Source of the DNA: Lepidurus packardi
Lineage: Eukaryota; Arthropoda; Branchiopoda; Notostraca; Triopsidae
Length of the DNA: 64,000 bases
Direction: 5' to 3'
Assembly (NCBI GenBank): GCA_023053545.1
Contig: JAKZAN010000002.1
Location: 11,466,790 to 11,530,789, forward strand
Shown here: in pieces, positions 1 through 12,887 of the stretch
How positions within the stretch are numbered: position 1 is the stretch's first letter
Layout of the letters: each line of letters begins with the position of its first letter
Position numbers and translations under genes: made by a program
The notes under the pieces: generated by a model
What the model was told of the DNA's origin: nothing
The model's database searches: none
The model's input: only the letters and a program-made list of their open reading frames with translations

Positions 1-840
1 CATTCTTTCCGTCGTAGGACCCCCACCCCCTCCCTCCCTTCTAGAAAGGTGCCGAATGGAGACGGGGAGGAATGGGTTTGGGAGGTTTCGCTCCAAAAGG
101 AGGTTCATTGAAAAACGAAGCCCCTCCAACTTCCGGCGTAACCTTTCCGCCCTCTCCTTCCCCGTCCAAGCCTCCCGTTGGCGCTCCTCCTGTGTTACTA
201 ATGCGACTAGAAGATCGCAATAGAGCGCCCCCCCCCCCCCCCCCTAACGAGATCTCCATGCAATTCACCTGCTGCTCATTTCGGACATGTTGGCTCTTGG
301 CTGGTTTGGCTGGTTAAGGGGTTCGATGCAGTATCAACTATCAAGGGGACAAAAATCAAATCAGATTCCTGATTTTTACCTTGAGACATGAAATCCCGCA
401 ATGTCGCAATGGAAACAAAAAGCTCTCAAGGTTTTCAGCCCCAGGTTGAACATATAGCTCCCCGGGGGTATTTTTGGTATACCGTGCGGACGCACGGACT
501 TGATGTGGACGCTGCTGCGTTTTGCATTAGGTCACGTTTGGAGCCATTTATCAAACCCGCGCGATAGTTTTGCATTGAAGAACCTGAAAAAGACATGTAC
601 CGTACAGTAGCACGAATGCAGAGGGCCCCCAAAAAAGGAAAAAAAGAAGAGTCTTTTAGAAACAGAGGGTGGAGGGTGCACGGGGGTGAAAGGTGCCGAC
701 CTGCACATCCGGTGGTCGTGGTTAATGTGGAGTGTGTGTGCAGGCACGATGTATGTGTACTCGGGTACGAGCACTCCGCACTACGAGCGTACCATCTTCC
801 TCCTTGGCTCTCCAGTTTCAAGCCTTACGACTTCCACCCG

Positions 841-1480
841 TACTCCCTTCTTCCACAGTCTTGTCTGTACTGAGCCTTTAATTTGATTTTTTTAAAAGAA
901 AAATTGAAACATTCCATCCCTATTCCCCCCTTCTTCAACAGTCCGATACTGGATGTATTGAGCCCTTAATTTGTTTTTGTTTTTTTCAAGATTTAAAAAT
1001 GAAAGAAAATATCCCGTTTTCCGAGCAGGTTATGTAATTTTGAAAATAACCTGGGGTATTGAGCGTTTAAAGCTCCTGTATACCTTAGCTCGGTATAGGC
1101 GATTAGCAAGTATTCTCCCCTTCTTCCAAAGTTCTGACTGTATTGAGACTTCATTTTTTTTCCTTTAAAGAAAAATTGAAAGAAAAATATGCAGTTTTCC
1201 GACCAGGTTTGCAACAATATTGAAGATAACCTGGCTGCTCGGTATAGGCGGTTAGCATGGGGAATTTCGGAACAACTTTTTGAGAAAACCAGTGCATTTC
1301 ATGAAAAAAGTCTTTGACAGTAAGCAAACAATAACAAACATCAGTGACTCTTTTCCGTCCATAAGCTAAGGTATACGGGAGCCTTATTTTTTTTTTTTTT
1401 TTGAAAAAAGATTTAAAGATGAAAGAAAAAGATCCCTTTTTTCCGACCAGATTATGCAACGGTATTGAAGATAAAAAAAA
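841..1480 (+). repeat. Four degenerate direct repeats
   Basis: A unit of roughly 65-140 bp recurs at about 841-908, 926-1056, 1114-1234 and 1381-1480. Shared landmarks in order are a CCCTTCTTCCA-like start, a TGTATTGAG block, a T-rich run, GAAAGAAAAA, TTTTCCGACCAG, and an ATTGAAGATAACCTGG-like end. The copies are diverged and interleaved with pieces of a TTAA-flanked MITE. Seen directly by comparing the lines; the exact unit limits are approximate. Confidence 0.6.
1071..1383 (+). mobile_element. TTAA-type (piggyBac-like) MITE, rearranged copy
   Basis: The left end reads CTCCTGTATACCTTAGCT just after TTAA (1067-1070); the right end reads AGCTAAGGTATACGGGAGCC and is followed by TTAT (1384-1387). 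The same termini and internal blocks (GGCGGTTAGCA, GGAATTTCGGAACAACTTTT, ATAACAAACATCAGTG) occur in the cleaner copy inside the Rbfox intron at 32539-33450. Here the segment around CGGTATAGGCG is duplicated at about 1090 and 1236, with a copy of the local repeat between. There is no transposase. The family call rests only on the TTAA flanks and inverted ends. Confidence 0.6.
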
Positions 1481-4400
1481 AGCCTTGGATTTGAGTGAGC
1501 TGAAAAATGGCGTTCATCTTAGTATTATTCCTTTGTATTTCGCAAGACTGCCAGACTGGCCTTTGTGTGAGAGTCGAGAGAATCCTTAGAGCACATACAT
1601 GTGTATCTGCTATAATTGATAGCCACACACTTTGTACCTTGCAAAGGATGTAATAGGTAACGTTTACTAAGACGAATGTGAACTGAGAGGCAAAAGCATA
1701 TTAATGCGAGTTACGCAAAAGAAAACACTTGCACTCGTCATTTTTCATCTTCTTTTCGGTTGACTTGTATTCTTCCTTGTGTGGAATAGTTTTCTTACGA
1801 CGAGTGTGGCTAATTTCAAGTTTGGGATTTGAGAAACTGGAGGGGCAAATGGAAAGCGACGAATTGCTATAAAGTGGTTCCGGAGTTGTCCATCCAGGGG
1901 CATTTTTACGTTCATTCAAGGGAGTTGAACCTCATGCTGAAGCAGAGGAACGGTTTCATTCATAAAAGCTGAGACGTAGCGTAGTAATAATTGGAGAAGT
2001 AGAGGAAGCTAGGAAAGAGAGGGGGCAAAAAGTAAGAAAATGGCGGAGTAGAAGTACCCAGACCAGACCAGCTTGACAATAGTGGTGCTTTTAGGGAACT
2101 TGCCTGAGGAACCTGGGGAAAATCTTGAAAGGAAGTTGAAAGCAGGGAGGTAAAGTAAGAGGAGAGAAGCAGAAGAGGGAGGATCAAAAAGTAGCACGTA
2201 ACCTTTGCTTCCACAACAAAGAAAAGAGACCCAAAGCACCCAAAAACCTGTTTGTTGTCCGAAGCACCGACCGGCCGGCGACGCTGCATGGGCGACGCAG
2301 TTCTGCCCCAAGCCAGGCGGCAGGTTTCGGTAGCCACGCCCCGGAGCGTCGTCTATGCTATTCACCGGGCCTAGACCACGCCCCTAGTTTTTACTTCCGA
2401 CGCCTTTGGCCCCATGGCCTCCGGACCTGGGACCAGGAGCAGCGCGTACAGACGTAGTCCTCGGCTGTCATTCACTTGAGTTGAGGTTACCAGATTCAGT
2501 TTCCCTTCTGAGTCTGTAGTTGCAGGTTGACCATTAGCGCCTTCCATATCGCGCACTTGCATAGCTTACAAAACAAAACAGTGCGAATAGCAGATACGCA
2601 ATCAAGCTTCTTGTTCTCGACTTTGACTGTTTAGTTGTTGTTTTCTTTGTCTTAAAACGAATGGGCTAACGAATTGGACTCGAGCAAAAATTGTCCGAAA
2701 AACTCCGAAATAAGAATAGGGTTTTAAGTGACCGGAAGTGCGATTGTTTGCTGTCCGGAACCACGGGGTGGGGTTGGAGAGAGTCTATCTGTACCTCTGT
2801 GTGCTCTTGGTCACAAACCATTGACCAATAGGAATACTATATGTATAAAAAAAATTGTTGGTCAGTGACAGGGTGGAGACTTAAACGCACGATTTAAGCG
2901 TCCTGACCTTTGACACTTGTTTTGCAGAGGAATGCCATCTTACAAATATTCCCCGCATCGGATTGTTGTGATAAGGACTTAATGAGTTGCACTCGGGATT
3001 TCCAAAATTCTCCGAAACGAAAAGAAATCGTTGCCCTGTGTTTGTGTGGTTTTTTGGGTGGGAGGTTTTAGTCATTGTGTAAATTGCGGGTGGAAGTATG
3101 CAATCCACGTTCGCTAGACGTGATTGAAGGAAAAGATTGTCAACTCGGACCCATTTTTTTCTTGGTTCAAAAGAGATCGTCAGTTTGGTGGCTTCAAGGA
3201 AAAAAATTCAACCTCCAAGTCTCTGTGTCATTGTCAACGACGCATACGCACACACTACACACACGTAGCTTAAAGAGCCTGGGATATTTGGTGGCTCTCT
3301 GAAGCATTGTGTTGTGCATCTTAGTATGTATATAGACTGCGAGCGTCATTTTATTATGATGGGCATTAAAACCATGAAGCCCCTCACTCGTTGCAAAGGT
3401 AATGTTTCTCCACATGTTCAAACCATGTCTTCTTTTCTCATTGGCTTACTGGGGACAATTATTCTTTGTCTTCCACTTCGCAGGTCGCAAGACAATTAGT
3501 TCTTAAATCTTTTTTTATTATTATTATTCGTGGTAGTGGTAGGAAGTCTTTCCTGGCTTTGTGGTTTTTATGTTTGTCTGGCTTGAGGTCCTGCCAGGCG
3601 CACGGCAAAGTATCTATGTGCGTTACACTTTCCTTGTTACTGCACTGTATACCAGAAATTTGTTTTTCTCCCATGTCGTTAAACAATTTAAAATCTAGAA
3701 AAGACGCCATTTAAAAACTAAACTAATCTTGGTGCAATAAATGTGCTGTATTTGAACATTACGATAATTGCAAGCCCTTACGATTGGCTCGTCACTGTCT
3801 TTATGTCAACGCTGTTGTGCAGGTTAGGTCTCGTCGGCGGAAACTATTCCAGCGTAGTAGCATAAACGCAAATGGGTTTTCAAGTTTTCAAGTCCAAGTC
3901 AATGCGCGGTAACCGTTTGAATTGCTAAGCGAAATTCACGACACTTTCAGTACTTCTTGGCTGTAGTTGTGCCTACGATAATTGTAGAAGGGCCAGAGCA
4001 TTTACCACAGTTCAGACACGAGTCTTCAAAAACCTTAACCTTCTGGTGTCACCTTTCCGATCGTGGCGGTTGGGTGTAAACGTGCCTTACCTGCGGCCTC
4101 GCAAGAAAAAAAAAACGTAGAGTTCATCACAAGGCAAAGCTACTTACGCGGGCAAATTGTTACCATGTGTCAGTAGCGAGCAGACGTTAGGGTCAAGACT
4201 TTTTGCTGATGGTATGTGCTATGGTTGCAAGTTGACGGGCCTAGGCCATCTTCAGCATCAGCAGGAGCCACGCCAGCCAGCGAGAGCATCACACGGCTAA
4301 AGGTCCGTCTTGTCGACATCTGGCAAAGCTGGCGTTCCCGCTGCCGCTGCTGTTGCTCCATGTCCATAGGGATGGAACCTACCTCAGGGAAACGTTCGTC

Positions 4401-5225
4401 AGCTGGCATATTGGTAACATGGAGAAGTCGTAGAGACCGTATATATGAAGTTGCGGACCGGCCCGGCCCGGCCTGGGCAAAACGCACAAGGGGTCAGCAA
4501 ACGTGAAAGTAGACCGACTGACTTGTTAGGGCGTGTTTTACGTACGCACGGGAACAAGGCAAAAACGGTTTTAAGTTCTTTCTCTCGGTCTTTTGGGTTA
4601 GTTTTTGCTGTACTGTACTTGCCGTAGGGGTGAAGAGATCATTAAAAACGTTTTTTCTTCTTTCTTTTCTATTGGGTTGCCCCTGAGATAGAAAAAGGGG
4701 CGCAAAAATGATAGAGTTTGGTTAGACGCGCAAACCTGCTGTCATGTCACATGGGCAACAATTAGAAAATGCAGAGGCAGAAGGCGGCACGCGCCCGTTG
4801 AATGCTTCAATTGCCTCTTTAAGCCGACGCCTGTCTGCCACCTGCGCAAGACGCTATCGAAAGGCTATTAGTTTGCGCTTATGTTGTATACGGAATGAAG
4901 GCAGGCTAACAGCCAGCCAGCTAGCCCAGGTGTGCAACAATAATACACATGACACACACCTGCGAAGTAGCCTGTTTATGTGCCATCTCTCACTTACTTG
5001 TATGCCATTAAAAAATAAACTTGAAGGGAACGCGAGAAAACTAGGAATGGAGATGGAGATAAAGACAGACACAGACAGAGAGGGAAAAGGGCTTAATTGT
5101 GTCAATGATATGCACGGACCGTAACGTGGCTTTGTTGTTTTTCCCCTCTTTTTTTAGTATCATTTGGCGTATACGTTTGTTAACTAATTGAACTTATCTT
5201 CTGTCTCTTTCTATATGCGTAACAG

Positions 5226-8200
5226 ACATCCCGGCGCAGGTGCCACCGTTGACGCCGGGCACCAATTCCAAGATGACAGAAGCTCTCAAGGCGTCTTTTG
5301 CATCTTGGGAAAAGGAACAAGAACGCCTTGGCGTCCCGAAAGGTTTGTGAAAATTCAAAATTTCCAAAAATTGTTCGTCGATTAGATTACTTACCTATTT
5401 CTGTCATGGTGAACGTTTACTTACAAACGGGAAACTTTTAGCAGCATAATTATAAACATAACGTCTGAATCTGAATGGACTTGGTTAACATATAAATAGG
5501 AATTTACTTCAATGAAAGTTCATTAAATAGGAATAAAAAGAATTACATTGTACTGAATTTACATAGTTTGATCTACACGCCATTGAAATGTAAAGAAGTA
5601 GTCATTCTCATTTTTGAGTAAATTCTGTTAATCCAATTGAATTAATTGAGATTATTGGAAAGAAATTGATTGGGTTATTGCAATTAAACAGATGGGCTTA
5701 CATAGAGAAGGATGAAATTACTTGTTTCAAATTATTTGAATTAAATTCGATGGATTGACGCGAATTATGGGGATATATGCAGGATGTAACGTGGAAAAAG
5801 AGACATTAAATAAAAACGGAGGGATTAGTTTAGTTCCTGGGAAATATATTGAGAGCTCGGTTAGGAAAGGGGGGTATCTCACACAGTTGGTGCGTGAAAA
5901 GCACATACGAGGCAACAGGCGTCGAAGCTTACATTTCTGCGGCGACGTCCAAATGCCGTGCACAGCACCAAAGTGGTAATTTATCCGATAGTCAAGAATA
6001 GTCACCCGAGCAACGCCAGTCATTATGGTGGCTACAGGTTCAGCTTATAACTGTCTTCTCGTCAGTCCCCTTCTCTTTGAACGCTCCCAAATGATTATCT
6101 GTCACGCTTGGTATAGTACTGCAGGTGCAAGAAGCTAATGCGAGTTATAAGAGGGGGGGGGGGGGGTGGACGCAATAATGAAAGTAATCCGACGGCGGAC
6201 TACGAAAATGACAACGGCTACGACACACATTGATGAGGAACACTTGTTGCACAGGTGTACGTGCGTCTTTTGCGCTGCCCGGCTGCGGGATGGCGAAGAG
6301 ATTGCGGCCAGGGGTTCCAAGCGGTACCACAGCCATAAGACTAAGCTTATGTACCTCCTTCCAACCTAAAAGATGCGAACTGGAGATATATCTATCCTCG
6401 GCAAGACAAGAGCCACGTGCCCTCATTATTGTGCCCACAGACGCGTGTCCAAGCTCAGTTCTGTTGTTTGGGTCCTTTAAGACGACTAAGAAAGGGGGGG
6501 GAGGACCATTACACAAAGCCAAATCTTCTTTCCAGGTGAAATTCGAGAACTTCAAAGTTTTTTTTAAAAAAAAAAGTTCACTTGGGGCGTTATTATCAAG
6601 TGGACGCAGTCTAGCAGAACTTGTTTAGAGTATACGAGGTCTCTTTTCTCCCCCTACGCGTCCTCATCCCTGTGTTGGAAAAATGACAAGCCACTTCCGC
6701 TGGCATATAAAACGATGTTCCGTATTACTGCAAGTTATGTAGTGGGACTTTGCTGGCTGAATAGCGACAAGCGGTGAAGATGTGAAACGCTATCAGAAAA
6801 GGAGGTCTGTGCGTGTGATGCCCCGTAGAAATAGTTGGGGGATTCATCCAGCAACCTGCCAGCTTCCGGTGTCATTATGGTAATGGCAAGGATGATGATG
6901 ATGATGATGTTGATTGTCGACAGTTTATACAGCCCAAAGTTGAAACGCTGAAAAGGGAAAAAGCACCCATCTGTGTCGGGAAATCTCTCCGTTTTTATTC
7001 GAGTAAAAGTGCGATTTCTTTCGCGCCCTCCTTCCACTCAGCCGTCTAACCGTGTAAAGCACATCACACAAGTAGAGACAATTTACCACCAGGTATATCT
7101 CTTTGTTCTGTTTTTATTTTCCAGCCAACTGGTTATCTAGGACTTGTTTTTCATTAAGGGCTGGGTTATGGGAAATGCTTAAGAACATGTCAGCGTATAT
7201 TTTACATAGTTAATTAGGACGTTTTTTTTCGCGTGGGGGCCATCCTTGAGATGTAAGGAAAATTCCGAGTATCGTACAGCGGATGTATTTTTTTTTTATT
7301 TTTTACTGGTTTGTTTTGCGCATAAAACTCTTTGTGATATTTAGAGATGGGTTATATTGTTGGAGAGAAAAACTCTACTAAAGTTGGCAATTTGGTGTCT
7401 TTGTTATTGCAGATCCTCGTCAGTGGAGCGAAAGCGACGTGGCGTGCTGGTTAAATTGGGCCATTAAGGAGTTTTCGTTAGAGGGATTGCAACACATGAA
7501 CTTCCGGATGCGGGGACGTGATATGTGTGCCATGGGCAAAGAAAACTTCTTGGCCCGAACCCCCGCGTTTATGGGTGATATTCTTTGGGAGCATTTGGAG
7601 ATCCTACAGAAAGGTACAGCTTCAGTTTCGTTTTTTTGACTTTTTTTTGTGGCTCCATTATCACTTGTGTTCGTTTGCGTTTAGGAGCCCTGCAATTATC
7701 TTTAATCGACATAAATGTGTAATACGGATTCAAATGAGCTTGTTATGTTCCTTTAGATGTGGAACGAGAGCGTGCGGCTTTGGGTAACGTGCCAGCCCAC
7801 TTTTATGAATCCATGTGCGCACCAGTCCCGGATTTGCGCGATTTCTTGGCAGAGTCTTATCCCAGTGGGCAAGGAAATGGCAGCAGCGGTGCCACGCCCA
7901 CATCAGTTAACAATAACAATAGTCAGCAGTCTGCGCAAAGCTCTGCGGGCCCTAATAAGATTATGACGCCTCCCATGGCCATGGGTCATCCTCCCAACGG
8001 CCAGACACGCCCACCTGTTTCAGGCAGTTCCAACATGTCAGCTTACATGGAAGGTAAGCCCACGTCCATTGTCTATTAAACCGCAGAATTTACAGGCATT
8101 ACGTCCTTGTATCTGAAACTACTTTTTATTGTTACAACACGATAACAGGGGTTATCTAGGAATAAAACGCTAGCTAGGAACTAAAATCAGTTTCGTGAAC

Positions 8201-11200
8201 GATGCGTCATGAGACAGGTGCAAAGGAGTTGAGGCCAGCGGTTGAGTCTAGGAGATTGAGTTTATGCTACAGGCATTAAAAAAGGGACCAAGGGGAAAGC
8301 GGAAGACGTCGGAAGCGTCCGTAACGGTTTTTGTTCTTAATGAGACGCTTTTAGAAAAGACCTGTTGCTGGGGTTGATAAGCCAGTGCTCTCTTTAAAAA
8401 AATCCCCTTTTTTCAGCCGTACAGTTTGTCTTGGGTGTCGGTGGGAGATTGGGAGATAGTGGGAGTTAAGGGAAGTCGATGGGGACGCCGTTACGATGAG
8501 AATAGTAGGGGGACTAGGATAGAAACAGCAACTATTATAGGTATACGCGGTGCCAAACATTTGCGAGACAAAAGGTGAAAAGAGCGAGAGCGGAAACAGG
8601 AAACGTAGCACTAGGGCGCGATGGGAGCCAACGCCTTCTTGTGTTACTGTATAAGCAATAGTAATGTGGGATAACCCGACTTTGAGGTTTTCGTTTAAAG
8701 TATTTCTTTTTTTTTGCTTCAGCGAACCACACCTTCTGTGGGGGGTATTCCACAACTAAAACTATACTTGTATACCTCAACGGGCTTCTCCACTCCCCAC
8801 CCACCCACCCCCCTCCTCCCCTGAACCGCTAATGGGGATTAAGGGCCAGGCCCTAATTTAACACCGTTTTATGCATACTCTGTTTCATTAGGACAGGAAA
8901 TGAATCGTCTTTCTGGCTTTGTTGTCGTTTCAATTAAAAAGGAGGTAAGTGTACTGGAAACGACATTCGACGCCGTCTCTGAGATGTTTGAGACTTTTTC
9001 TTAAAATAAATGTAAATAATATCGGGATTAAATTAAACTGAAAACGTAATAGGTGTCTGTAATCATGGCCAAGTATATTGAGGTGAGGATGAGAAATGGG
9101 GATACAATTGTGAAGTGGATCGACAAGAAAGTCCCGCTAGAGGGCTAATTGGGACGATGTTAAAGGTGGTAAACGGGGAAGTGAGAAAACTCGACATCAT
9201 TAAGCATGGTTACTTGCCAGCTGTGGCCCCCTCTGTTAAAAGTCTGATGACCGGAAGTGCTGAGCGAGGACGGGAGCAAGTGTGTGCACATTTGCTTGTA
9301 CTGTATGGCATGTTATCAGGCAAAAGACACTGTAATTAACATGACCCCAACACCCCCCGTCCTTTTCTTTCCAGACTTTTTTGTTGATTCTTTTGTCTCT
9401 GGTCTGGGGCTATCGGGCTGGAAAATTTGTTAAGAAACAAGAGAATAACGTAGCCGGCGCTCATTTTTTAGTTTTGCTTCACTGTTTCGTTCCGCGAAGA
9501 GCACCTGCCTTTTTCTCTTTCAACAACCAATGAGAAAGTTCCGGTTAGGAGCTCAAAGCTGGGAGTCTGTCGTACAGTATACGTAGGTTGGATTTCATGA
9601 AGTGTATTGCCTTGGATAATAGCAACCTGTAGCTCGGGGGCTCCGGGTGCCGTGCGACGCTAACGACGTCCAACGCTAAGAAAAAAAATCACTTACGAAA
9701 GCCCAGCCTGGCTAGCTAGACGTGTAAACGAGCTGAAGGCTAGACTATTTTGGTGATCATGTGCCAAAGCTAAATATCACGTTGTTTGCAAATATCCATG
9801 CCTTTATGGGATTCTTTTGTATAGAAATCTTGTGTAATTTTCCCTTTGAACAAGCTATGTTCTCAAGCGAAATCATTGGTGACAAAGATTAGGGTTTGAG
9901 AACAGTTTTCCAGTGGGCGTCGTGGAAGTGGAAGCTTTACAGGCCTTAAGTTGAGGCGCTAGTGGTGCTAGTGAAGAATATTTCCGGTTTCACTATCGTT
10001 AAAGTGGCTCTTCTCATTGGTCCGTTAGATGTCCTGCGCCCAGGTAAACACATGCAAGTTACTACCCCGGCACCCGAGATTTGTTCCGTGATTAAGGTTG
10101 AAACGCATGGTATGGTGGACTTGTAGGGGGTTACAGGAAGTAGGGATTTCCGGCCATGATTTTGGAAACCCTATATTATACTGCCCATACACCGCTGCAA
10201 AAAAAAAGGCAAAAAAAAATCACCTGTTCTCCCCTTTCCGGTGTTCTTTTTCACTATTTTTTTTGCTTTTGTCTCATGTTTTTAGTTTGCTGAGTAATTT
10301 CTAGTCAAGTTAGGTTGATTACTGAGTAAATAAGTGGCGTCAGGTCCCTTAATGGGATCTCGTAAGAGCTTGAGTGTGACAATTGACAAATACTTGAATG
10401 GCACGCGGCGTGTACCGCGCCTGTTTGTGTAGTCCTGCTTGTCCAAGTTATATATTGACTCTTGCTGGATTACGTGGACAAAATTCCGGACATTCTTTAA
10501 CGTGCGAGGCTCTCTTGTCGCGCGTTTTATCTCGCCGAGTACAAGTCACGATGTTTATACGCAAGAAAACATTGCCGTGAAGAAGACGAAAAATTAAGCA
10601 AGGACCCAAGCAGCAGAAGGTCGTGAGAGCTAGGTCAAAGGTTCTTGGCAAGGGCCATTGCTGCGTGAGAAGCTGCTTACTGGATGGCTTGTTTGCTATT
10701 CAGTAACTAAGCAGCGAAAAAGATTCGAGGCAAGAACAGAGGAAAGTACATGCAAATCAGGCATGAAAAGCTGTGCATTGTAATGTCGTCTTTGGCGCAC
10801 TGGTGTGTCAAGCTTCAAAAAGATGACAATATACGCGAGAATTACTTTTATTAGCCGGGAGAGCCATTAGAAAGCTAAAGCTTCTAACTTAATGAAGCGG
10901 AAACGAATGAATTTGGTCCTTTGTGTATGGAACATTAGCTAAATACTTCTTTTACCTTTTTCTAAATTCTTCTAAATACCTTTTTTAAATTTTTTGTATT
11001 TTCAAAAACTGTGAATCCGTTTTCATGATTGGTATGTTTATGTTTGAAGGTGGCTATGGAAGTCTGGGCGGGGACATGCAAACGTTAACCGAGATGGGGC
11101 CGGGACCTGGTCACCACGCCCATCAGCATCCCCTTGGCTCTCAAACGCAAACGCATCCCGATGACCAATCCCCGTTCGCGCCAACGCATTACGAGGGTGA

Positions 11201-12887
11201 AGCGGATTACCAAAGCCTCGATTCTGTCAGTACTTCCCACCATACCTCCTTCATGCACCCCGAGCCGCCTTCTGAGTTTTACCCACAGCCTGCGCATGCC
11301 CAAACGCACTACATGAAACCGTCCCATTATGGTAGAGGTAAGTTTCGTTCCCTTTATTTTTCCTGTTGTAAAATGTATGGCACAAGGCACGTGGCGGAAG
11401 TTATGATGAGCTTTGTGTAGACAATGGTGCGTGAAGCAAGTGGTATTCCTTTCAAAAGCTTTTGCAAGATTTATGGCCGACCTTATAGAACTATTGAGAT
11501 TGTTTTTGCAGAGTAATTTAGAGTTGGAAGGAAGGTTTTCGTATACTGTAGGCTTTGGACCAGTGACTGCACGTGAAAGTGCAAGTCCTTGGTTTTCAGA
11601 CGGGATTTTTGTTTTTCAGCCAAGTTGTAATGTGTGTATGTGTTCAGTAAGGGACGATGAAGGGCTGGAGGGCAGTAAGTTAATTGCCGCTCTTGGGATA
11701 GTTTGAAGGCCTTCTCCGCCGGCGGCCCGTGACGCCCTCAGGGACGTTTTGGAGACCAGCAACTAAGAGTCATTTTCAGAATTTGCCTTCAGCCAAAGTC
11801 CGTCATCGTCCAACTTGCGCCTCAATGCCGTGTCGAAATATATTCTCTTTGTAAAAAGATGGAAGAAAAAAGGGGACATGATGAATAATACTTTGGGTTT
11901 TCTCATTTTTTCGGGGGATTTTTTTCTTCTGCAGGACGGTATCATGAAAATTACGACTATAACAACGGCCAAGCCGCACCACCCCAGCATAGTTATCATG
12001 ATCAAGGTTCGTTCCAGACTGTGCCCAACGTAGGGCCGCCTTCAGATCCTTGGAACACATCCGCGGTAGATCCTTTGGCGATGTCGCATACAAGTTACAT
12101 GCCACCTACGCACCAACATGCCCATAATGTGCACGGGCATCGAGAGTCTGTCATGGGTGGACAAAGTCCTTCCTTAGGATCGCCTGATTCCAAACCGTTA
12201 CAAAATGCCATGCTAGCGTACCAAGGTATTGCCTTTGTATTTATTTATTACTTAATTTCCTCGGGAGTACTTTACATTTTGGGGTACGAGGTGCCCAGGT
12301 GGAGCATTAAATTTGGGCTTTTTATTTTGTCTTTTGGACAGTTGAAAGCGAGTTTCAGCTTGCGCTGTCAGCGTGAAATCCTAGCCTTAAATATAGGAAG
12401 GATTCTTGATGAAGTTGCTGATAACCCTTGTTCTTTTTTCGTAGGAGGTCCTCCTGGTAGCGGTCCTTGTTTCACGGGCTCTGGTCCAATTCAGTTGTGG
12501 CAGTTTTTGCTGGAACTCCTCACGGACAAAACGTGCCAGAATTTCATTTCGTGGACTGGCGATGGCTGGGAATTCAAGCTATCGGATCCGGATGAGGTTG
12601 CGAGACGTTGGGGTATCCGGAAGAACAAGCCCAAGATGAACTATGAAAAGTTGAGTCGGGGTTTGCGTTATTATTACGACAAAAACATTATCCATAAGAC
12701 TGCTGGGAAGCGATACGTCTATCGCTTTGTGTGCGACCTTCAGAGCTTATTGGGGTAAGGATCTAAACTTTTCATTTTGACATGATTGGATATTAATGTT
12801 CCTTTCTCGCTGTTGATTTGCAGGTATACAGCCGAAGAGCTTCATGCCATGGTTGATCTCAAACTTGAGAAGAAAGACGACGAATGA
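5226..12887 (+). CDS. pnt: Pointed, ETS-family transcription factor (5' end missing)
   Basis: Nuclear DNA-binding effector of Ras/MAPK signalling (family knowledge). Exons: 5226-5342, 7413-7613, 7757-8053, 11050-11337, 11935-12225, 12445-12754, 12824-12887, together 521 residues plus a shared first codon. Exon 1 carries [19 protein letters not shown], the MAPK target Thr-Pro followed by the start of the PNT/SAM region. Exon 2 is the PNT core, running from DPRQW to [13 protein letters not shown]. Exons 3-5 encode a low-complexity His/Gln/Pro/Ser linker. Exon 6 holds the ETS domain ([50 protein letters not shown]) and ends in the conserved LQSLLG; exon 7 adds YTAEELHAM and the stop. Both domains together indicate the P2-type isoform. 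Introns before exons 1-6 are all phase 1, so exons 1-5 could be skipped in frame. The true start codon was not found; the Met in NSKMTEA (exon 1) is only a fallback start. Confidence 0.95.
6151..6166 (+). repeat. Poly-G run
   Basis: An uninterrupted run of about 14-15 G lies in the first pnt intron, the mirror of the poly-C run at 228-244. It could form a G-quadruplex and is prone to length errors. Nothing else distinctive is seen in the 2-kb intron apart from an (ATG)n microsatellite at about 6890-6909. Confidence 0.7.
8892..8944 (+). other. Candidate cryptic or poison exon in pnt intron
   Basis: A 53-nt segment is framed by a pyrimidine-rich acceptor (CTGTTTCATTAG) and a consensus donor (GGAG then GTAAGTG). 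In the phase left by the preceding pnt exon it reads [18 protein letters not shown], open throughout. It ends in phase 0, whereas the next known exon (11050) needs phase 1; direct joining would hit a stop 13 codons later. So it is either an isoform that ends after the PNT domain, a poison exon, or a chance pair of splice signals. Inference only. Confidence 0.35.

Larger units (their letters stand above)
1..5225. other. Upstream region of pnt, no coding exon supported
   Basis: No coding exon could be supported here, although the first recognised pnt exon needs a preceding exon ending in phase 1, so the N-terminal exon(s) are either hidden here or lie outside the window. The stretch holds a 17-base poly-C run (228-244), a cluster of degenerate repeats and a MITE (841-1480), and a GC-rich block (about 2240-2480) that may be a promoter or 5' UTR. 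Several open frames of 60-136 codons occur on both strands, but they are low in complexity or overlap each other and show no domain. Confidence 0.5.

Noticed and set aside
72-317. Pro-rich open frame at the window start
   Set aside because: Low-complexity, overlaps an open frame on the other strand and depends on a 17-base poly-C run; no domain or splice context.
4170-4506. Overlapping open frames near a GGCCC-rich stretch
   Set aside because: Neither strand ends in a donor of the phase needed by the pnt exon at 5226, and no homology is apparent.
4744-5124. 126-codon plus-strand frame just upstream of the 5226 exon
   Set aside because: Its only likely donor is in phase 0, not the phase 1 required; composition looks random.
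6145-6628. Open frames of more than 130 codons on both strands in the first pnt intron
   Set aside because: They overlap each other, span a poly-G run and an A-rich tract, and resemble nothing known; a chance product of G/C-rich repeats.
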